64,000 nt of DNA, taken from positions 96,125 through 160,124 of the forward strand of contig CACJBX010000003.1 in assembly GCA_902591755.1 (NCBI GenBank), written 5' to 3'. This DNA comes from an uncultured Pelagibacteraceae bacterium (GTDB lineage: Bacteria > Pseudomonadota > Alphaproteobacteria > Pelagibacterales > Pelagibacteraceae). Numbering within the stretch: position 1 is the first letter of the stretch; the number at the start of each line of letters is the position of its first letter. Of the stretch, positions 16,796-25,693 are shown piece by piece. Below the pieces are notes generated by a model. It ran no database searches, had not been told where the DNA came from, and saw nothing but the letters and a program-made list of their open reading frames with translations. Made by a program: the position numbers and the translations under genes.

Positions 16796-17578
16796 ATGAA
16801 TTTAGAAGAAAAAAAAAAAATTGTACTAGATTTAATTGGTACTTTTCAAACAGCAAGTAAATTATCTTTGTCATTAAGAAAGAAAGGTCTTAAAGAAACT
16901 ATTAAGGAAGATAATACCCCTGTAACAAATGGGGATCTTGAGGTAAATAATTTATTGATAGATAAAATTAGCAAATTAACACCAGATATTCTTATAGTTT
17001 CGGAGGAAACTTCCTCAAACAAAAATTTAGATGACTTATCAACTTTTTGGCTTATCGATCCAATAGATGGCACTTATGATTATATTAATGATAAAGACGA
17101 ATTTACTTTAAATGCTGCCCTAATTATTAATAAAGTTCCTGAAATAGGTATTATCAGCGCTCCAGCGAAAAATAGATTATTTTATACATATGGCGATGGA
17201 AATTCATTCGAAATAATTAATGATAAAGCTCAGTTGTTAAACATTAAAATAAATACCAGTGACAAAGAAAATATTAAGGCTGTAAGTTATTCAGATAAAC
17301 TTAAAAATGAAATTAAAGATATCCATGACAAATTTAAAGTAACTAGTTACACAAAAATGAAAAGTTCTCTTAAGTTTTGTGTAATTGCAGCAGGTGAGTT
17401 TGATCTTTATGTAGCTGAACCAAGAGCATCTGAGTGGGACATCGCAGCAGGTGATGCAATCTTAAGTAATTCTGGTGGGTCTATTACTGACATGAATGGA
17501 GAAAAAATTTATTATGGAAAAAAGGATTTTAAAAACCCAGGTATAATTTTGAAAAGTGCAAGATTAAATAATGGATGA
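16796..17578 (+). CDS. cysQ: 3'(2'),5'-bisphosphate nucleotidase
   Basis: A 260-aa inositol-monophosphatase-superfamily protein of CysQ type. The metal-binding motifs are EET (about 66-68) and DPIDGTYDYI (about 86-95), with a second acidic site in SEWDIAAGDAIL (about 213). CysQ removes 3'-phosphoadenosine phosphate (PAP) to AMP and so supports sulfate assimilation or other sulfotransfer, fitting the sulfur genes elsewhere in the window. An inositol-phosphatase-like substrate remains possible. It overlaps the next small ORF by 8 nt. Confidence 0.87.
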   Translation: MNLEEKKKIVLDLIGTFQTASKLSLSLRKKGLKETIKEDNTPVTNGDLEVNNLLIDKISKLTPDILIVSEETSSNKNLDDLSTFWLIDPIDGTYDYINDKDEFTLNAALIINKVPEIGIISAPAKNRLFYTYGDGNSFEIINDKAQLLNIKINTSDKENIKAVSYSDKLKNEIKDIHDKFKVTSYTKMKSSLKFCVIAAGEFDLYVAEPRASEWDIAAGDAILSNSGGSITDMNGEKIYYGKKDFKNPGIILKSARLNNG

Positions 17579-17720
17579 ACAATTAAGAATTATATTAATT
17601 ATTATAGTATCAGTTTCTATTTTTGGCTTGATAGTTTTCGTAGTAGTAAAAAACTATATCAAATCCAAGATAGATTATTATTTGAAAAAAAAAAACGAGA
17701 AAACTACAAAAGACGAATAA
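17571..17720 (+). CDS. 49-aa single-TM protein, unknown
   Basis: A 49-codon ORF whose ATG overlaps the last codons of cysQ (8-nt overlap). A hydrophobic helix covers about residues 6-28, followed by a Lys-rich tail ending in an acidic residue. It looks like a membrane-anchored micro-protein with a cytoplasmic basic tail. Its 3' end overlaps recX on the other strand by 17 nt. No family recognised. Confidence 0.5.
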   Translation: MDEQLRIILIIIVSVSIFGLIVFVVVKNYIKSKIDYYLKKKNEKTTKDE

Positions 17721-18267
17721 TTTTCTCATATTCATCTTTTGATAAATCCATTATTCTTTTTGATGTTTCAAAACTAAATCCATTTCTAGCCAATATGCCA
17801 ATATCTTTTTTAAAAAAAATGGGCCTATTATCTTCGGATCTATGCGGGCCAATTTTTTTCTTTTTACAAAGTTTTATTGCAGAAAAAAAATCTTGATCAT
17901 CGTTATTTTCTTTAATTTTATCTAAAGTTTCCTTAACAAATTTATCATTAATTCCTTTTGACATCAGGTAGCTTCTAATTTTGTTAATTGAGCTACCTCT
18001 TTGAATCAAATTTTTCGCTTTGCTCTCAGAATAAAACTTATCATTAATAAACTTGGATTGTTCCAAATCTGACAATACAATATCTATCAGGTTTTGATAA
18101 TTGCCCTTTTTCATGTTTGTGGAACCAGACTTTAAATATTTCTTCAATAAATACGTTCTAAGTTGTTGTTTAGACGGAGCATATTTTTCAATGTATTTTA
18201 AGGAAAAATCTCGTATCTCAGATACAGTAAATTCTAAATTTTTTTTTTTATTTTTTAAGGGAATCAT
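17704..18267 (-). CDS. recX: Regulatory protein RecX
   Basis: A 187-aa protein with three-helix repeats. Visible are the N-terminal LKYIEKYAPSKQQLRTYLLKK, the middle SKFINDKFYSESKAKNLIQRG with SINKIRSYLMSKGI, and a last repeat near GILARNGFSFETSKRI. RecX binds RecA filaments and limits strand exchange. No recA gene is adjacent, as often in alphaproteobacteria. Divergent from the ABA4-like gene with a 28-nt gap. Confidence 0.85.
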   Translation of the reverse strand: MIPLKNKKKNLEFTVSEIRDFSLKYIEKYAPSKQQLRTYLLKKYLKSGSTNMKKGNYQNLIDIVLSDLEQSKFINDKFYSESKAKNLIQRGSSINKIRSYLMSKGINDKFVKETLDKIKENNDDQDFFSAIKLCKKKKIGPHRSEDNRPIFFKKDIGILARNGFSFETSKRIMDLSKDEYEKIIRLL

Positions 18268-18295
18268 TATAATTTTTATTATATTATAACCTTAA

Positions 18296-18769
18296 ATGAT
18301 TGAACAAATTAATAATTTCTTTACGATTGAAATGATCTATCTTTGGTTGAATTTAGGTGTTCTACCCTTTTGGATTATTCTATTTTTTTTTCCTCATTCA
18401 TTTATGAGTAAATATTTAGTAAGATCAATTTTTCCCTTTATGATCTTCTCCTTCGTTTACATTTATCTGTTATACTATTTTTTTATATCAGATTACAATT
18501 TTCAGAATAATTTTACACTTTATTTAAGCTTTGAAAACTTATCAGATCTTTTTTCAGAAAATGGTTTTTTAATAATGTTTTGGTGTCATTTTTTAGCAGT
18601 AAACTTATTTTGTGGAGCATGGATTGTGTCTGACAGTATTAAGCTCTCAATTTCAAAATTTTTAACTTTATTCCCTTTGTTAATTACTTATTTTATAGGT
18701 CCTCTTGGATTATTCATTTATTGGTTAATCAGGATTTTTTTCGCAAGAAGAATGTCATTGTATGACTAA
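18296..18769 (+). CDS. ABA4-like (DUF4281) membrane protein
   Basis: A 157-aa membrane protein with four TM helices. The family signature is in the second half: WCHFLAVNLFCGAWIVSDS, then a helix and the GPLGLFIYWLIR motif near the C-terminus. Plant ABA4 is needed for neoxanthin formation; bacterial homologues are uncharacterised, though some act on carotenoids. It overlaps the next gene by 8 nt. No carotenoid genes are in the window. Confidence 0.8.
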   Translation: MIEQINNFFTIEMIYLWLNLGVLPFWIILFFFPHSFMSKYLVRSIFPFMIFSFVYIYLLYYFFISDYNFQNNFTLYLSFENLSDLFSENGFLIMFWCHFLAVNLFCGAWIVSDSIKLSISKFLTLFPLLITYFIGPLGLFIYWLIRIFFARRMSLYD

Positions 18770-19346
18770 ATCTATTCAATTTTATTATGATTTTTCAAGC
18801 CCCTACACTTATATAGCTCATAAAAAAATCAGAGAAATTCAAAAAAAAAATTCTATAAAATTTATTTATTGTCCTATGCTTTTAGGAGGATTGCATAAGT
18901 TAGCAGGAATTACGGCAAATGCCTTTATAAAAAATAAAAATGAATTTATGAGACGAGACTGTGAAATGGTTTCAAAAAAACTCAAGATCGATTTCAAATT
19001 TAATGATTATTTTCCAATAAGCTCTCTTAATCTAATGAGAGGATCGTTAGTTACGAATAAAGATATATCAGATAAGTATATCGATTGTTTTTTTGATGCA
19101 TATTGGAGAGACAATATAAATCTCTCTGATGATAAGAATTTTAAAGAAAAACTGAAAGATCTTCAAATTGATGTAGATAATTTTTTAAAAAGTATTAGTA
19201 AAAAAGAGACAAAAGAAAAATTGATCAAACTAACACAAGATGCTTTCGATAAGAAAATCTTTGGCGCACCAACATTTATTTGTAATGATAAAATATTTTG
19301 GGGTCAGGACAGATTAGATTATGCTATAGAGGAATTTTCTAACTAA
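18762..19346 (+). CDS. 2-hydroxychromene-2-carboxylate isomerase family (DsbA-fold) protein
   Basis: A 194-aa protein of the HCCA isomerase/kappa-GST family. The N-terminus QFYYDFSSPYTYIAH carries the SSPY active-site Ser that replaces the DsbA cysteine. The C-terminal FGAPTFICNDKIFWGQDRLDYA is typical. Characterised members use glutathione to isomerise aromatic degradation intermediates, but most marine homologues have no known substrate. The gene overlaps ABA4-like by 8 nt and the convergent rhodanese by 8 nt. Confidence 0.85.
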   Translation: MTKSIQFYYDFSSPYTYIAHKKIREIQKKNSIKFIYCPMLLGGLHKLAGITANAFIKNKNEFMRRDCEMVSKKLKIDFKFNDYFPISSLNLMRGSLVTNKDISDKYIDCFFDAYWRDNINLSDDKNFKEKLKDLQIDVDNFLKSISKKETKEKLIKLTQDAFDKKIFGAPTFICNDKIFWGQDRLDYAIEEFSN

Positions 19347-19722
19347 TTTCAAAGTCACCATCTTTAATAGCACTGAAACCTCCGTCAACATGAGATACAT
19401 TTTTAAAACCCATATCTTGAAGTGATTTTGCTGCCAATGCAGATCTTAATCCTCCTGCACAAAAAAGAACTATTTCTTTAGATGGATCGATTTTTCCTTG
19501 TTTATAATATGCGCTGTTTGGATCAATCCAAAATTCAAGCATTCCTCTTGGTATGTGTAATGAACCTTCTACTCTTCCCTCTTTTTCAAGTTCTCTTACA
19601 TCCCTTATATCAATCAAATTACAGCTACCATCTTTATGTAATTTTGAAGCCGCGGTGTGAGAAATCGTTTTGATTTCTTTCAATGCATCATTTACAAGTT
19701 CTTTGGATGATTTAATTGTCAT
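19339..19722 (-). CDS. Rhodanese-like sulfurtransferase
   Basis: A 127-aa single-domain rhodanese. LIDIRDVRELEKEGRVEGSL is the N-terminal motif and the active-site loop is C88-A-G-G-L-R-S. A helical N-terminal extension of about 25 residues precedes the domain. Such proteins carry persulfide sulfur, but a specific donor or acceptor is not evident. Cytoplasmic (no signal peptide). Confidence 0.88.
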   Translation of the reverse strand: MTIKSSKELVNDALKEIKTISHTAASKLHKDGSCNLIDIRDVRELEKEGRVEGSLHIPRGMLEFWIDPNSAYYKQGKIDPSKEIVLFCAGGLRSALAAKSLQDMGFKNVSHVDGGFSAIKDGDFEIS

Positions 19723-19750
19723 AATTATATATATTGTAATACCAGATTAA

Positions 19751-20746
19751 ATGAAAAAAAACATCTTTAAAAAAATATTCATTAAGTTTTCTAAATTATT
19801 AGGTTTTGAAATTATTGATCAAAGTGAATTTAATTCTCCTACTTTGAATAAGGAATTAAATGAAGAACTCTCAAATATTAAAAAGTCGATAGTATTACCT
19901 TTGGGTGAAGTAAAATTAACTAGAAAAATTCAAAGTTTAAGCATTATTTTTAGAACAAATACCAATATCGAAATTTGGGATCAAAACAAAAAAAGAATAT
20001 TTGAAAAACCTAAAATTGAGTATGCTTTAAGATGTTTAAATTCTGTAATTAAATCGATTAAAAAAACTAAGGAACTTAAACCAAATACTTTGATAAAATT
20101 TCAAGTTATTGATGACAATTCAAGAGATGAAAATCTAAAAAAATTAAAAGACCTAATAAACACCCATAGTATAGACTGTGAAATTATTAATCACGATAAA
20201 AGTGAACATAAAGAAAAAATAGCGGCTGAAAAAAATCAAGAAACGTTTGGAAATCTCTCAAGTTTATTAAAATGCTTCGAAGTTGCAAAAAAAGATCAAT
20301 CTGATCTCATATATTTTGTAGAGGATGACTATCTTCATTATGAGCATTCATTGGTTGATATGTTGAATACCTATGAAAGAGTAAGCTCTCAACATAAGGA
20401 TGAAATTATAGTTTGTCCAAGCGATTATCCCTTTAATTATATGAATAATGAAAAAACAAACATATTAATTGGAAGTCAACAACATTGGCGAACGATCACA
20501 AAAATGCTTTGCACATTTATGATCTCAAAGAAAATGTTTCAAAAATATATAGATAACTTTGAAAAAACTTGCGAGAAAAGACACGAACCTTTTGAAAAAT
20601 ATTTAAATGAAATTTTGGAGAGTGAAATTGGTATTTCACCTATGAAATCATTAGCGGTACATATGACTAACGTTAATTCAAGTTACGGTTTATCCCCATT
20701 TATAGACATAAAAAAACTTTGGGAAGAAAATAAAATTGACAAATGA
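19751..20746 (+). CDS. Glycosyltransferase-like protein (GT-A fold)
   Basis: A 331-aa protein. After an N-terminal basic segment it has a GT-A-like core: SLSIIFRTNT, repeated helix/strand pattern, FQVIDDNSRDENL (about 115-127) and the metal-binding-like VEDDYLHYEHSL (about 192-203). It resembles GT2-type enzymes. Donor and acceptor are unknown. It overlaps the peroxiredoxin gene by 4 nt. A second GT2-like gene lies at 41349-42257. Confidence 0.65.
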   Translation: MKKNIFKKIFIKFSKLLGFEIIDQSEFNSPTLNKELNEELSNIKKSIVLPLGEVKLTRKIQSLSIIFRTNTNIEIWDQNKKRIFEKPKIEYALRCLNSVIKSIKKTKELKPNTLIKFQVIDDNSRDENLKKLKDLINTHSIDCEIINHDKSEHKEKIAAEKNQETFGNLSSLLKCFEVAKKDQSDLIYFVEDDYLHYEHSLVDMLNTYERVSSQHKDEIIVCPSDYPFNYMNNEKTNILIGSQQHWRTITKMLCTFMISKKMFQKYIDNFEKTCEKRHEPFEKYLNEILESEIGISPMKSLAVHMTNVNSSYGLSPFIDIKKLWEENKIDK

Positions 20747-21192
20747 CCATAAAAGCACCAAATTTTAAGTTAATAAGCACCTCTAATAAAATTGTAGAAT
20801 TAAACAAAATTAAATCAAAACTTATTGTTTTATATTTTTACCCAAAAGATGATACCCCTGGGTGTACATTAGAAACAAAGGATTTCAATAGTCTTATAGG
20901 AAAATTTTCAAAAAATAATTGTAATGTGTACGGGATATCAAAAGATAGTTTGGAAAGTCATAAAAAATTTAAAAAAAAATATAAAATTAAATTTGATTTA
21001 CTTTCTGATGAAAAAAAAATTGCAATAAAGTCATATAAAGTTTGGGGAAAGAAGCAATTTATGGGTAAAGAATTTATGGGATTAATAAGAAGTAGTTTCT
21101 TGATCAAAAACAAAAAGATTATTAAAGAATGGAGATCTGTCCGGGTAAAAAATCATGCTCAAGAAGTTTTGAATTATATTTTGAATAAATAA
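20743..21192 (+). CDS. bcp: Peroxiredoxin of the BCP/PrxQ group
   Basis: A 149-aa thiol peroxidase. The peroxidatic site is TPGCTLETKDF (Cys at about 41) after FYPKDD. The BCP resolving Cys five residues later is a Lys here. The only other visible Cys is in NNCNVYG (about 58), so this may be a 1-Cys or atypical enzyme. It reduces hydroperoxides in the cytoplasm. A strong hairpin terminator follows its stop directly. Confidence 0.88.
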   Translation: MTIKAPNFKLISTSNKIVELNKIKSKLIVLYFYPKDDTPGCTLETKDFNSLIGKFSKNNCNVYGISKDSLESHKKFKKKYKIKFDLLSDEKKIAIKSYKVWGKKQFMGKEFMGLIRSSFLIKNKKIIKEWRSVRVKNHAQEVLNYILNK

Positions 21193-21222
21193 AAAAGGCC
21201 TCCTATTTCTAGGAGGCCTTTT
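21193..21222. terminator. Bidirectional intrinsic terminator between bcp and amtB
   Basis: A 13-bp stem, AAAAGGCCTCCTA (21193-21205) with TAGGAGGCCTTTT (21210-21222) around a TTTC loop. It is flanked by A on one side and T on the other, so it can stop transcription from both convergent genes. Confidence 0.9.
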
Positions 21223-21249
21223 AATCGTCTAACCAAGAGGGAGAGATGA

Positions 21250-22551
21250 TTAATCTCTTATTGCGTAACCGATTACGCCTGTTTCTACGACGTCGGTTCC
21301 TTTAAGTTCAGCTTCTTTACTTAACCTTATACCAATCGTACTCTTCATAATTCCCCATACTGCGAGGGCTACTATAAACACAAATACGTTGATTGAGATT
21401 ACACCTAAAAACTGAGCTCCAAAAGTTGTGTCTGGATTTGTTATTGGAACAGCTAATGTACCCCAAATACCAGCGAATAAGTGTGCAGGAACTGCACCTA
21501 CTACATCGTCAATTTTTAGAGAAAAAAGTAATTTTGTTCCGTAAACAACTATTACACCCCCGACTGCACCAATTAAAATTGCTGCAAGTGGTGATGGCAT
21601 TAATGGTTCTGCTGTAATTGCAACTAGACCACCAATACATCCATTTAACATTTGAATTACATCTGTTTTACCAAATGCTAATCTTGTAACCGTAGCAGCA
21701 GCCATTACACCACCAGCTCCAGCTAAAAATGTATTCATAAAGATTGTTGAAACAGCAATTGCATCATCAGCAGTACCCATAGCTAATTGAGAACCACCAT
21801 TAAATCCAAACCAACCCAGCCATAAAATAAATATACCAACTGTGATTAATGGAATTGATGAAGCAGCAAATGGTTTCATCGGAGCAGGTGCACCAGATTT
21901 TGTAAATCTACCTAATCTAGGACCTAATAATAATGCTCCTGCTAAAGCCGCTGCACCACCTGTTGAGTGTACTAATGTCGAACCTGCAAAATCTGAGAAT
22001 CCAGCAGCTGCTAACCAGCCACCACCCCATTGCCAACCCATTACGATTGGATAGATAATTCCAGATAAAATTGCTGCAAATAAAAAGAAAGGCCATAGTT
22101 TGATTCTTTCAGCTAATGTTCCTGAAACAATCGAAACTGTTGTTGCGCAAAATACCATTTGGAAATACCAATCTGATCCATCAGAATAACCAGTATCTAC
22201 TTTACTAGCATCTGACCATGGTAAAAAACTACCAATATATCCACCTTCTGGTATTCCATATGCTAAATTATAACCAAATAACCAGAACATCATTCCAGCT
22301 ATAGAAAATAATCCAATATTTTTTGCACAAATTACAGATACACTTTTAGATGTTACACTTCCTGCTTCTAACATTGCAAATCCTGCAGCCATAAACATGA
22401 CTAAAAATCCACAAACTAGAAAAAGGAAAGTATTAAAAATGAATCCTACTTCTGCTGAAACAGTTGAATCCGCATAACTCGTACTCGTCATGTTTAGTAA
22501 GAAAAATAAACTTACTGCGGGACCCACTAGTTTCTTTAAATGTTTTTTCAT
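21250..22551 (-). CDS. amtB: Ammonium transporter
   Basis: A 433-aa Amt-family channel with about 11 TM helices after an N-terminal signal-like helix (residues 1-27). Family motifs include FLVMFMAAGFAMLEAGS (about 53-69), DFAGSTLVHSTGGAAALAGA (about 187-206, carrying the first pore His) and LFAGIWGTLAVP (second pore His, about 357). It imports ammonium across the inner membrane. No glnK gene is adjacent, unlike the common glnK-amtB pair. The leader contains a strong AGGGAGA ribosome site and a 15-bp hairpin farther up. Confidence 0.95.
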   Translation of the reverse strand: MKKHLKKLVGPAVSLFFLLNMTSTSYADSTVSAEVGFIFNTFLFLVCGFLVMFMAAGFAMLEAGSVTSKSVSVICAKNIGLFSIAGMMFWLFGYNLAYGIPEGGYIGSFLPWSDASKVDTGYSDGSDWYFQMVFCATTVSIVSGTLAERIKLWPFFLFAAILSGIIYPIVMGWQWGGGWLAAAGFSDFAGSTLVHSTGGAAALAGALLLGPRLGRFTKSGAPAPMKPFAASSIPLITVGIFILWLGWFGFNGGSQLAMGTADDAIAVSTIFMNTFLAGAGGVMAAATVTRLAFGKTDVIQMLNGCIGGLVAITAEPLMPSPLAAILIGAVGGVIVVYGTKLLFSLKIDDVVGAVPAHLFAGIWGTLAVPITNPDTTFGAQFLGVISINVFVFIVALAVWGIMKSTIGIRLSKEAELKGTDVVETGVIGYAIRD

Positions 22552-22646
22552 AATATTCTCCCTTGTTAAAGAAACCTTTTTATAAAATGGATATTTAAAA
22601 ACTAATGTTTATTGGATAAAATAGGTATGCAGTATTTGCATATAGA

Positions 22647-22684
22647 AACAGCCTTTATTAACTTTTATATTAATAAAGGCTGTT
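22647..22684. repeat. Perfect 15-bp inverted repeat between hup and amtB
   Basis: AACAGCCTTTATTAA (22647-22661) and TTAATAAAGGCTGTT (22670-22684) form a hairpin with an 8-nt loop, starting 12 nt after the hup stop. It probably serves as the hup terminator or mRNA-end stabiliser, although the T-run after it is poor. It could alternatively be a cis element for amtB. Confidence 0.55.
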
Positions 22685-22696
22685 CAGAGGAAATAT

Positions 22697-22972
22697 TTAT
22701 TTGTTGAATATTTCTTTAAGTGCTTTTGCAGGTAAAAACTTGACTTTTTGAGATGCAGCAATTTGGATTTGTTCCCCAGTTCTTGGGTTTCTTCCAATTC
22801 TAGCTTTTCTCTTAGCAACTTTGTATGTTCCAAAACCAGCGATTTTCACTGAGTCATCATTTTTCAACGCATCTAATATCGTATTTGTGATGGTATCAAA
22901 AGTTCGCTCAGCATCAGCTTTACTTTGGTTTAAAGAACCTGCCAATTTAGCAACTAATTGTTTTTTGTTCAT
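22697..22972 (-). CDS. hupB: HU-family DNA-binding protein
   Basis: A 91-aa histone-like protein. The dimerisation helices cover residues 1-40, the VKIAGFGTYKVAKRKARIGRNPRTGEQI segment (about 45-72) includes the DNA-binding arm, and the C-terminus ends FLPAKALKE. It bends and compacts DNA as a homodimer. The ordinary HU arm sequence argues against IHF. Single gene with its own upstream region and inverted repeat. Confidence 0.95.
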   Translation of the reverse strand: MNKKQLVAKLAGSLNQSKADAERTFDTITNTILDALKNDDSVKIAGFGTYKVAKRKARIGRNPRTGEQIQIAASQKVKFLPAKALKEIFNK

Positions 22973-23059
22973 TTTAGCTCCGGTTTTAAGGGTTAATTAA
23001 CATAGTTTACAAAATGCCTTTAAAATCAAGCTTTTTTTTAGTGTTTAATTTGGTTTTTA

Positions 23060-23075
23060 ACACAAGATATTGTGT
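23060..23075. promoter_or_regulatory. Small inverted repeat upstream of hup
   Basis: ACACAA (23060-23065), GATA, TTGTGT (23070-23075) is a perfect 6-bp dyad about 90 bp upstream of the hup start. It might be an operator. It could also occur by chance. Confidence 0.25.
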
Positions 23076-23077
23076 AT

Positions 23078-23106
23078 AAAAAAACCTTGTTTTTGCTGGT
23101 TTTTTT
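23078..23106 (-). terminator. Weak intrinsic terminator after rseP
   Basis: AAAAAAACC (23078-23086) pairs with GGTTTTTTT (23098-23106). On the minus strand this gives a 9-bp hairpin ending in seven T, 20 nt past the rseP stop. Only two G-C pairs, so efficiency is uncertain. Confidence 0.4.
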
Positions 23107-23125
23107 GATGCTCTTTATATATAAG

Positions 23126-24235
23126 TTAAAAAAGGCCTAAATCTCTTAAGTCATTCATAGTTGCAAAAAACATTAAAGATAAAAGCAAAAACATTCCGAT
23201 TCGAAAAAAACCTTCCTGTGTTTTTTGACTTAATGGCTTACCTAAAACTTTTTCAAAACCATAAAACATTAAATGACCCCCATCTAATAATGGTATTGGG
23301 AATAAATTAATTAAACCTAAACTTATAGATATATAAGCCATCATACTTAAAAATGGTAATATCCCAAATTCAGCAACTTGGCCTGAAATTTTTGCTATTC
23401 TAATAGGACCACCTAATTGAGAACTATCCCCTGAACCCGCAATTATAGATCCTAAGTACTTTAAAGTTGAGGTGGTGACATAATATACTTCAGAAACTGA
23501 ATAATAAATGGCTTTGGCTGGGCCCAGCTTTTGATGATTAATTGTATTTTGATATGGAATAATTTTTATTCCAACTGTTCTTTTTTTAACCTTATTACCA
23601 AGATTATCTTCGCCATCTAAAGTCTGAGGTTTTACCTTTATTAAAATCTCTTTATCATACCTTGAGACTTTAAAGTCAATAAATTCTGAAGTGGACATTG
23701 TTATAAATTTTGAAACATCCAAAATGCTTTTTACTTCGTTTTTATCAATTGATAAAATTACATCATTTTTCTCCAGTCCAGCAACATAAGCGGGACTTTC
23801 CTTAGTAACTTCACTAATCATTGGTGGGGTAAAGTCTTTACCGACAAAAATGTTGATCATGAAAAATATGAGTATTGCTAACAAAAAGTTAGCTATTGGA
23901 CCTGCAGCAACTATTATAGCTCTTTGATAAAGAGGTTTTAAAACAAAAAGTTTTTGCCTTTCGTTTCCATCATACTTTTTAATTAATTCCTCTTGGTCAG
24001 CTTGTGAAAAAACATTTCTATCACCAAAAAATTTTACATAGCCGCCTAATGGAATCCAGCATATCTTCCATCTTGTACCTGAGCTATCGTTCCAACCAAA
24101 TATTTCCTTTCCAAATCCAATTGAAAAATCAGTAACCTTAACACCATATTTTTTTGCAAAATAATAATGTCCATATTCGTGAATAAAAACAACAACAAGA
24201 ATAAGAATTAGAAATGGTAATATAAAATTAAGCAT
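23126..24235 (-). CDS. rseP: Site-2 intramembrane metalloprotease RseP
   Basis: A 369-aa M50B protease. The zinc motif HEYGH (H19-E20-H23) is in the first TM helix. One PDZ domain occupies about residues 130-195 (SPAYVAGLEKNDVILSID) and the third zinc ligand lies in NLFPIPLLDGGHL (about 314-326). Such enzymes cut anti-sigma factors and remnant signal peptides within the inner membrane. Only one PDZ domain is evident, against two in E. coli. It usually sits beside lipid A and OMP assembly genes, but here lies after thiV. Confidence 0.93.
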   Translation of the reverse strand: MLNFILPFLILILVVVFIHEYGHYYFAKKYGVKVTDFSIGFGKEIFGWNDSSGTRWKICWIPLGGYVKFFGDRNVFSQADQEELIKKYDGNERQKLFVLKPLYQRAIIVAAGPIANFLLAILIFFMINIFVGKDFTPPMISEVTKESPAYVAGLEKNDVILSIDKNEVKSILDVSKFITMSTSEFIDFKVSRYDKEILIKVKPQTLDGEDNLGNKVKKRTVGIKIIPYQNTINHQKLGPAKAIYYSVSEVYYVTTSTLKYLGSIIAGSGDSSQLGGPIRIAKISGQVAEFGILPFLSMMAYISISLGLINLFPIPLLDGGHLMFYGFEKVLGKPLSQKTQEGFFRIGMFLLLSLMFFATMNDLRDLGLF

Positions 24236-24254
24236 TAGGTTTATAATACTGATT

Positions 24255-25691
24255 TTACTTTATTTTCCAAGATATCATTGGTCCTAGTGTTGCGGCAATA
24301 AATGACCAAAAAAGTAAATTTTGGACTAAAAACGATGGAAAAAATTCAGTAGGTGCTATAATTCCAACTAATAAACTTTTTGAAAAGTCTGGTGTTGGAA
24401 ATAATAAAAATCCCAAAATCAAACCTAAAACAATTGAAATATACGCCGTATTCTCATTAATTTTTTTATTGTAAAAACTATAAAAAACTGTGAGTACAAA
24501 CGCACAACAAAATAAATCGGCTAACAAAAATAAATACAAAATATCATATCCTTTAGATGCAACTATAAAAGAGATAAAAGATAAAAATAAGATGATATAT
24601 GTAGACAAGTTAAAGTAATTTATCTTTTTATTAAATTTGAATAATGCTTTACCGTCAACTACTATTAGACTTGATATTGCATTCACTAAAGTATCAACGG
24701 TAGAAATTGTTAAAGCTAAACCTAATACAATTATTAATAGCGATAACAATTCTTTTTGCTCTTTGAGTAATAACATAAAAAATCCAAGATCAGGCCTAGT
24801 AGTTGGATCTAATGAAAAGGCGACCATTCCCGTAAAACCCATATAAAAAACTACAGGTATAATTATAAAAAAAGATATAATTAGACTTTTTCTTAAAGTT
24901 TCAGAATTTTTTGCTGCATATACCCTTTGCCAATTACCTTGATGAAATAGATTGGTTGCTGCAACTGCTATAAAAAAAGTCAAACCTGCAGTATAACTAG
25001 GAATGTATGAGGAACTTAAAAGCTGAGGATTTTTTTTATTTATAAATTCAAAGGAAAATTCAGATCCAATAAAACTTTTTATATAAAATAAGGAAATTAA
25101 TAAAAGGACTCCTATGACGATCATTTGAATATTATCAGTAAATATAGAGGCTCTTAAACCTCCATATAAAGTATATGCAAGTGTAGATAATAAGACAATT
25201 AAAGCAGTTATCCAAAGCTTTGTACCTGAAATATAATTTATTAAGACAGCAACTGCTGTTACCTCAGCACACAAAAAAATGAACATATAAAAAATTGTCA
25301 TCAATAAAATAAGTTTGAATAAGCTTTTTCCAAACTTCTTACGCATAAATTCAATTAAAGAAGAGCCTTTAGGGAATTCTTTTCTAATTTTTTTTCCAAG
25401 ATAAACTAAGAAAAACATTGGAAAAGCTGTTCCAAGTGAATATCCAATAACAGCTCCTATTCCTCCCCAAGTAGCCGCCGAAACTGGACCAAATAAAATC
25501 CATGCACCTAGCGCTGAGGCTGTTAAGCTTGTTGTTAAAGAAAATAATCCAATATTTCTGTTTGCAGTTAAATAATTATTAAGTCCTTGATGTTTTTTTG
25601 AATTATATAGGCCCAAAAAAACAAACATCAGACTTATTACAATAACGAGCGTTAGTGATGAAGTTTGAGTTAAAAAATAAGTTTTATCCAA
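24255..25691 (-). CDS. thiV: Sodium:solute symporter, probable thiamine-precursor (HMP) importer ThiV
   Basis: A 478-aa SSS-family protein with about 13 TM helices. The GAWILFGPVSAATWGGIGAVIGYSLG region (about 63-88) and the later ISTVDTLVNAISS motif (about 328-340) fit the sodium-site helices. The translation start is TTG (25689-25691), set by an AGGGA ribosome site 6-7 nt upstream. That site is the last conserved block of a TPP riboswitch. ThiV carriers under TPP control are known in SAR11, where the pyrimidine precursor HMP is a growth requirement. The riboswitch is the main evidence for substrate. Confidence 0.85.
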   Translation of the reverse strand: MDKTYFLTQTSSLTLVIVISLMFVFLGLYNSKKHQGLNNYLTANRNIGLFSLTTSLTASALGAWILFGPVSAATWGGIGAVIGYSLGTAFPMFFLVYLGKKIRKEFPKGSSLIEFMRKKFGKSLFKLILLMTIFYMFIFLCAEVTAVAVLINYISGTKLWITALIVLLSTLAYTLYGGLRASIFTDNIQMIVIGVLLLISLFYIKSFIGSEFSFEFINKKNPQLLSSSYIPSYTAGLTFFIAVAATNLFHQGNWQRVYAAKNSETLRKSLIISFFIIIPVVFYMGFTGMVAFSLDPTTRPDLGFFMLLLKEQKELLSLLIIVLGLALTISTVDTLVNAISSLIVVDGKALFKFNKKINYFNLSTYIILFLSFISFIVASKGYDILYLFLLADLFCCAFVLTVFYSFYNKKINENTAYISIVLGLILGFLLFPTPDFSKSLLVGIIAPTEFFPSFLVQNLLFWSFIAATLGPMISWKIK

Positions 25692-25693
25692 TG

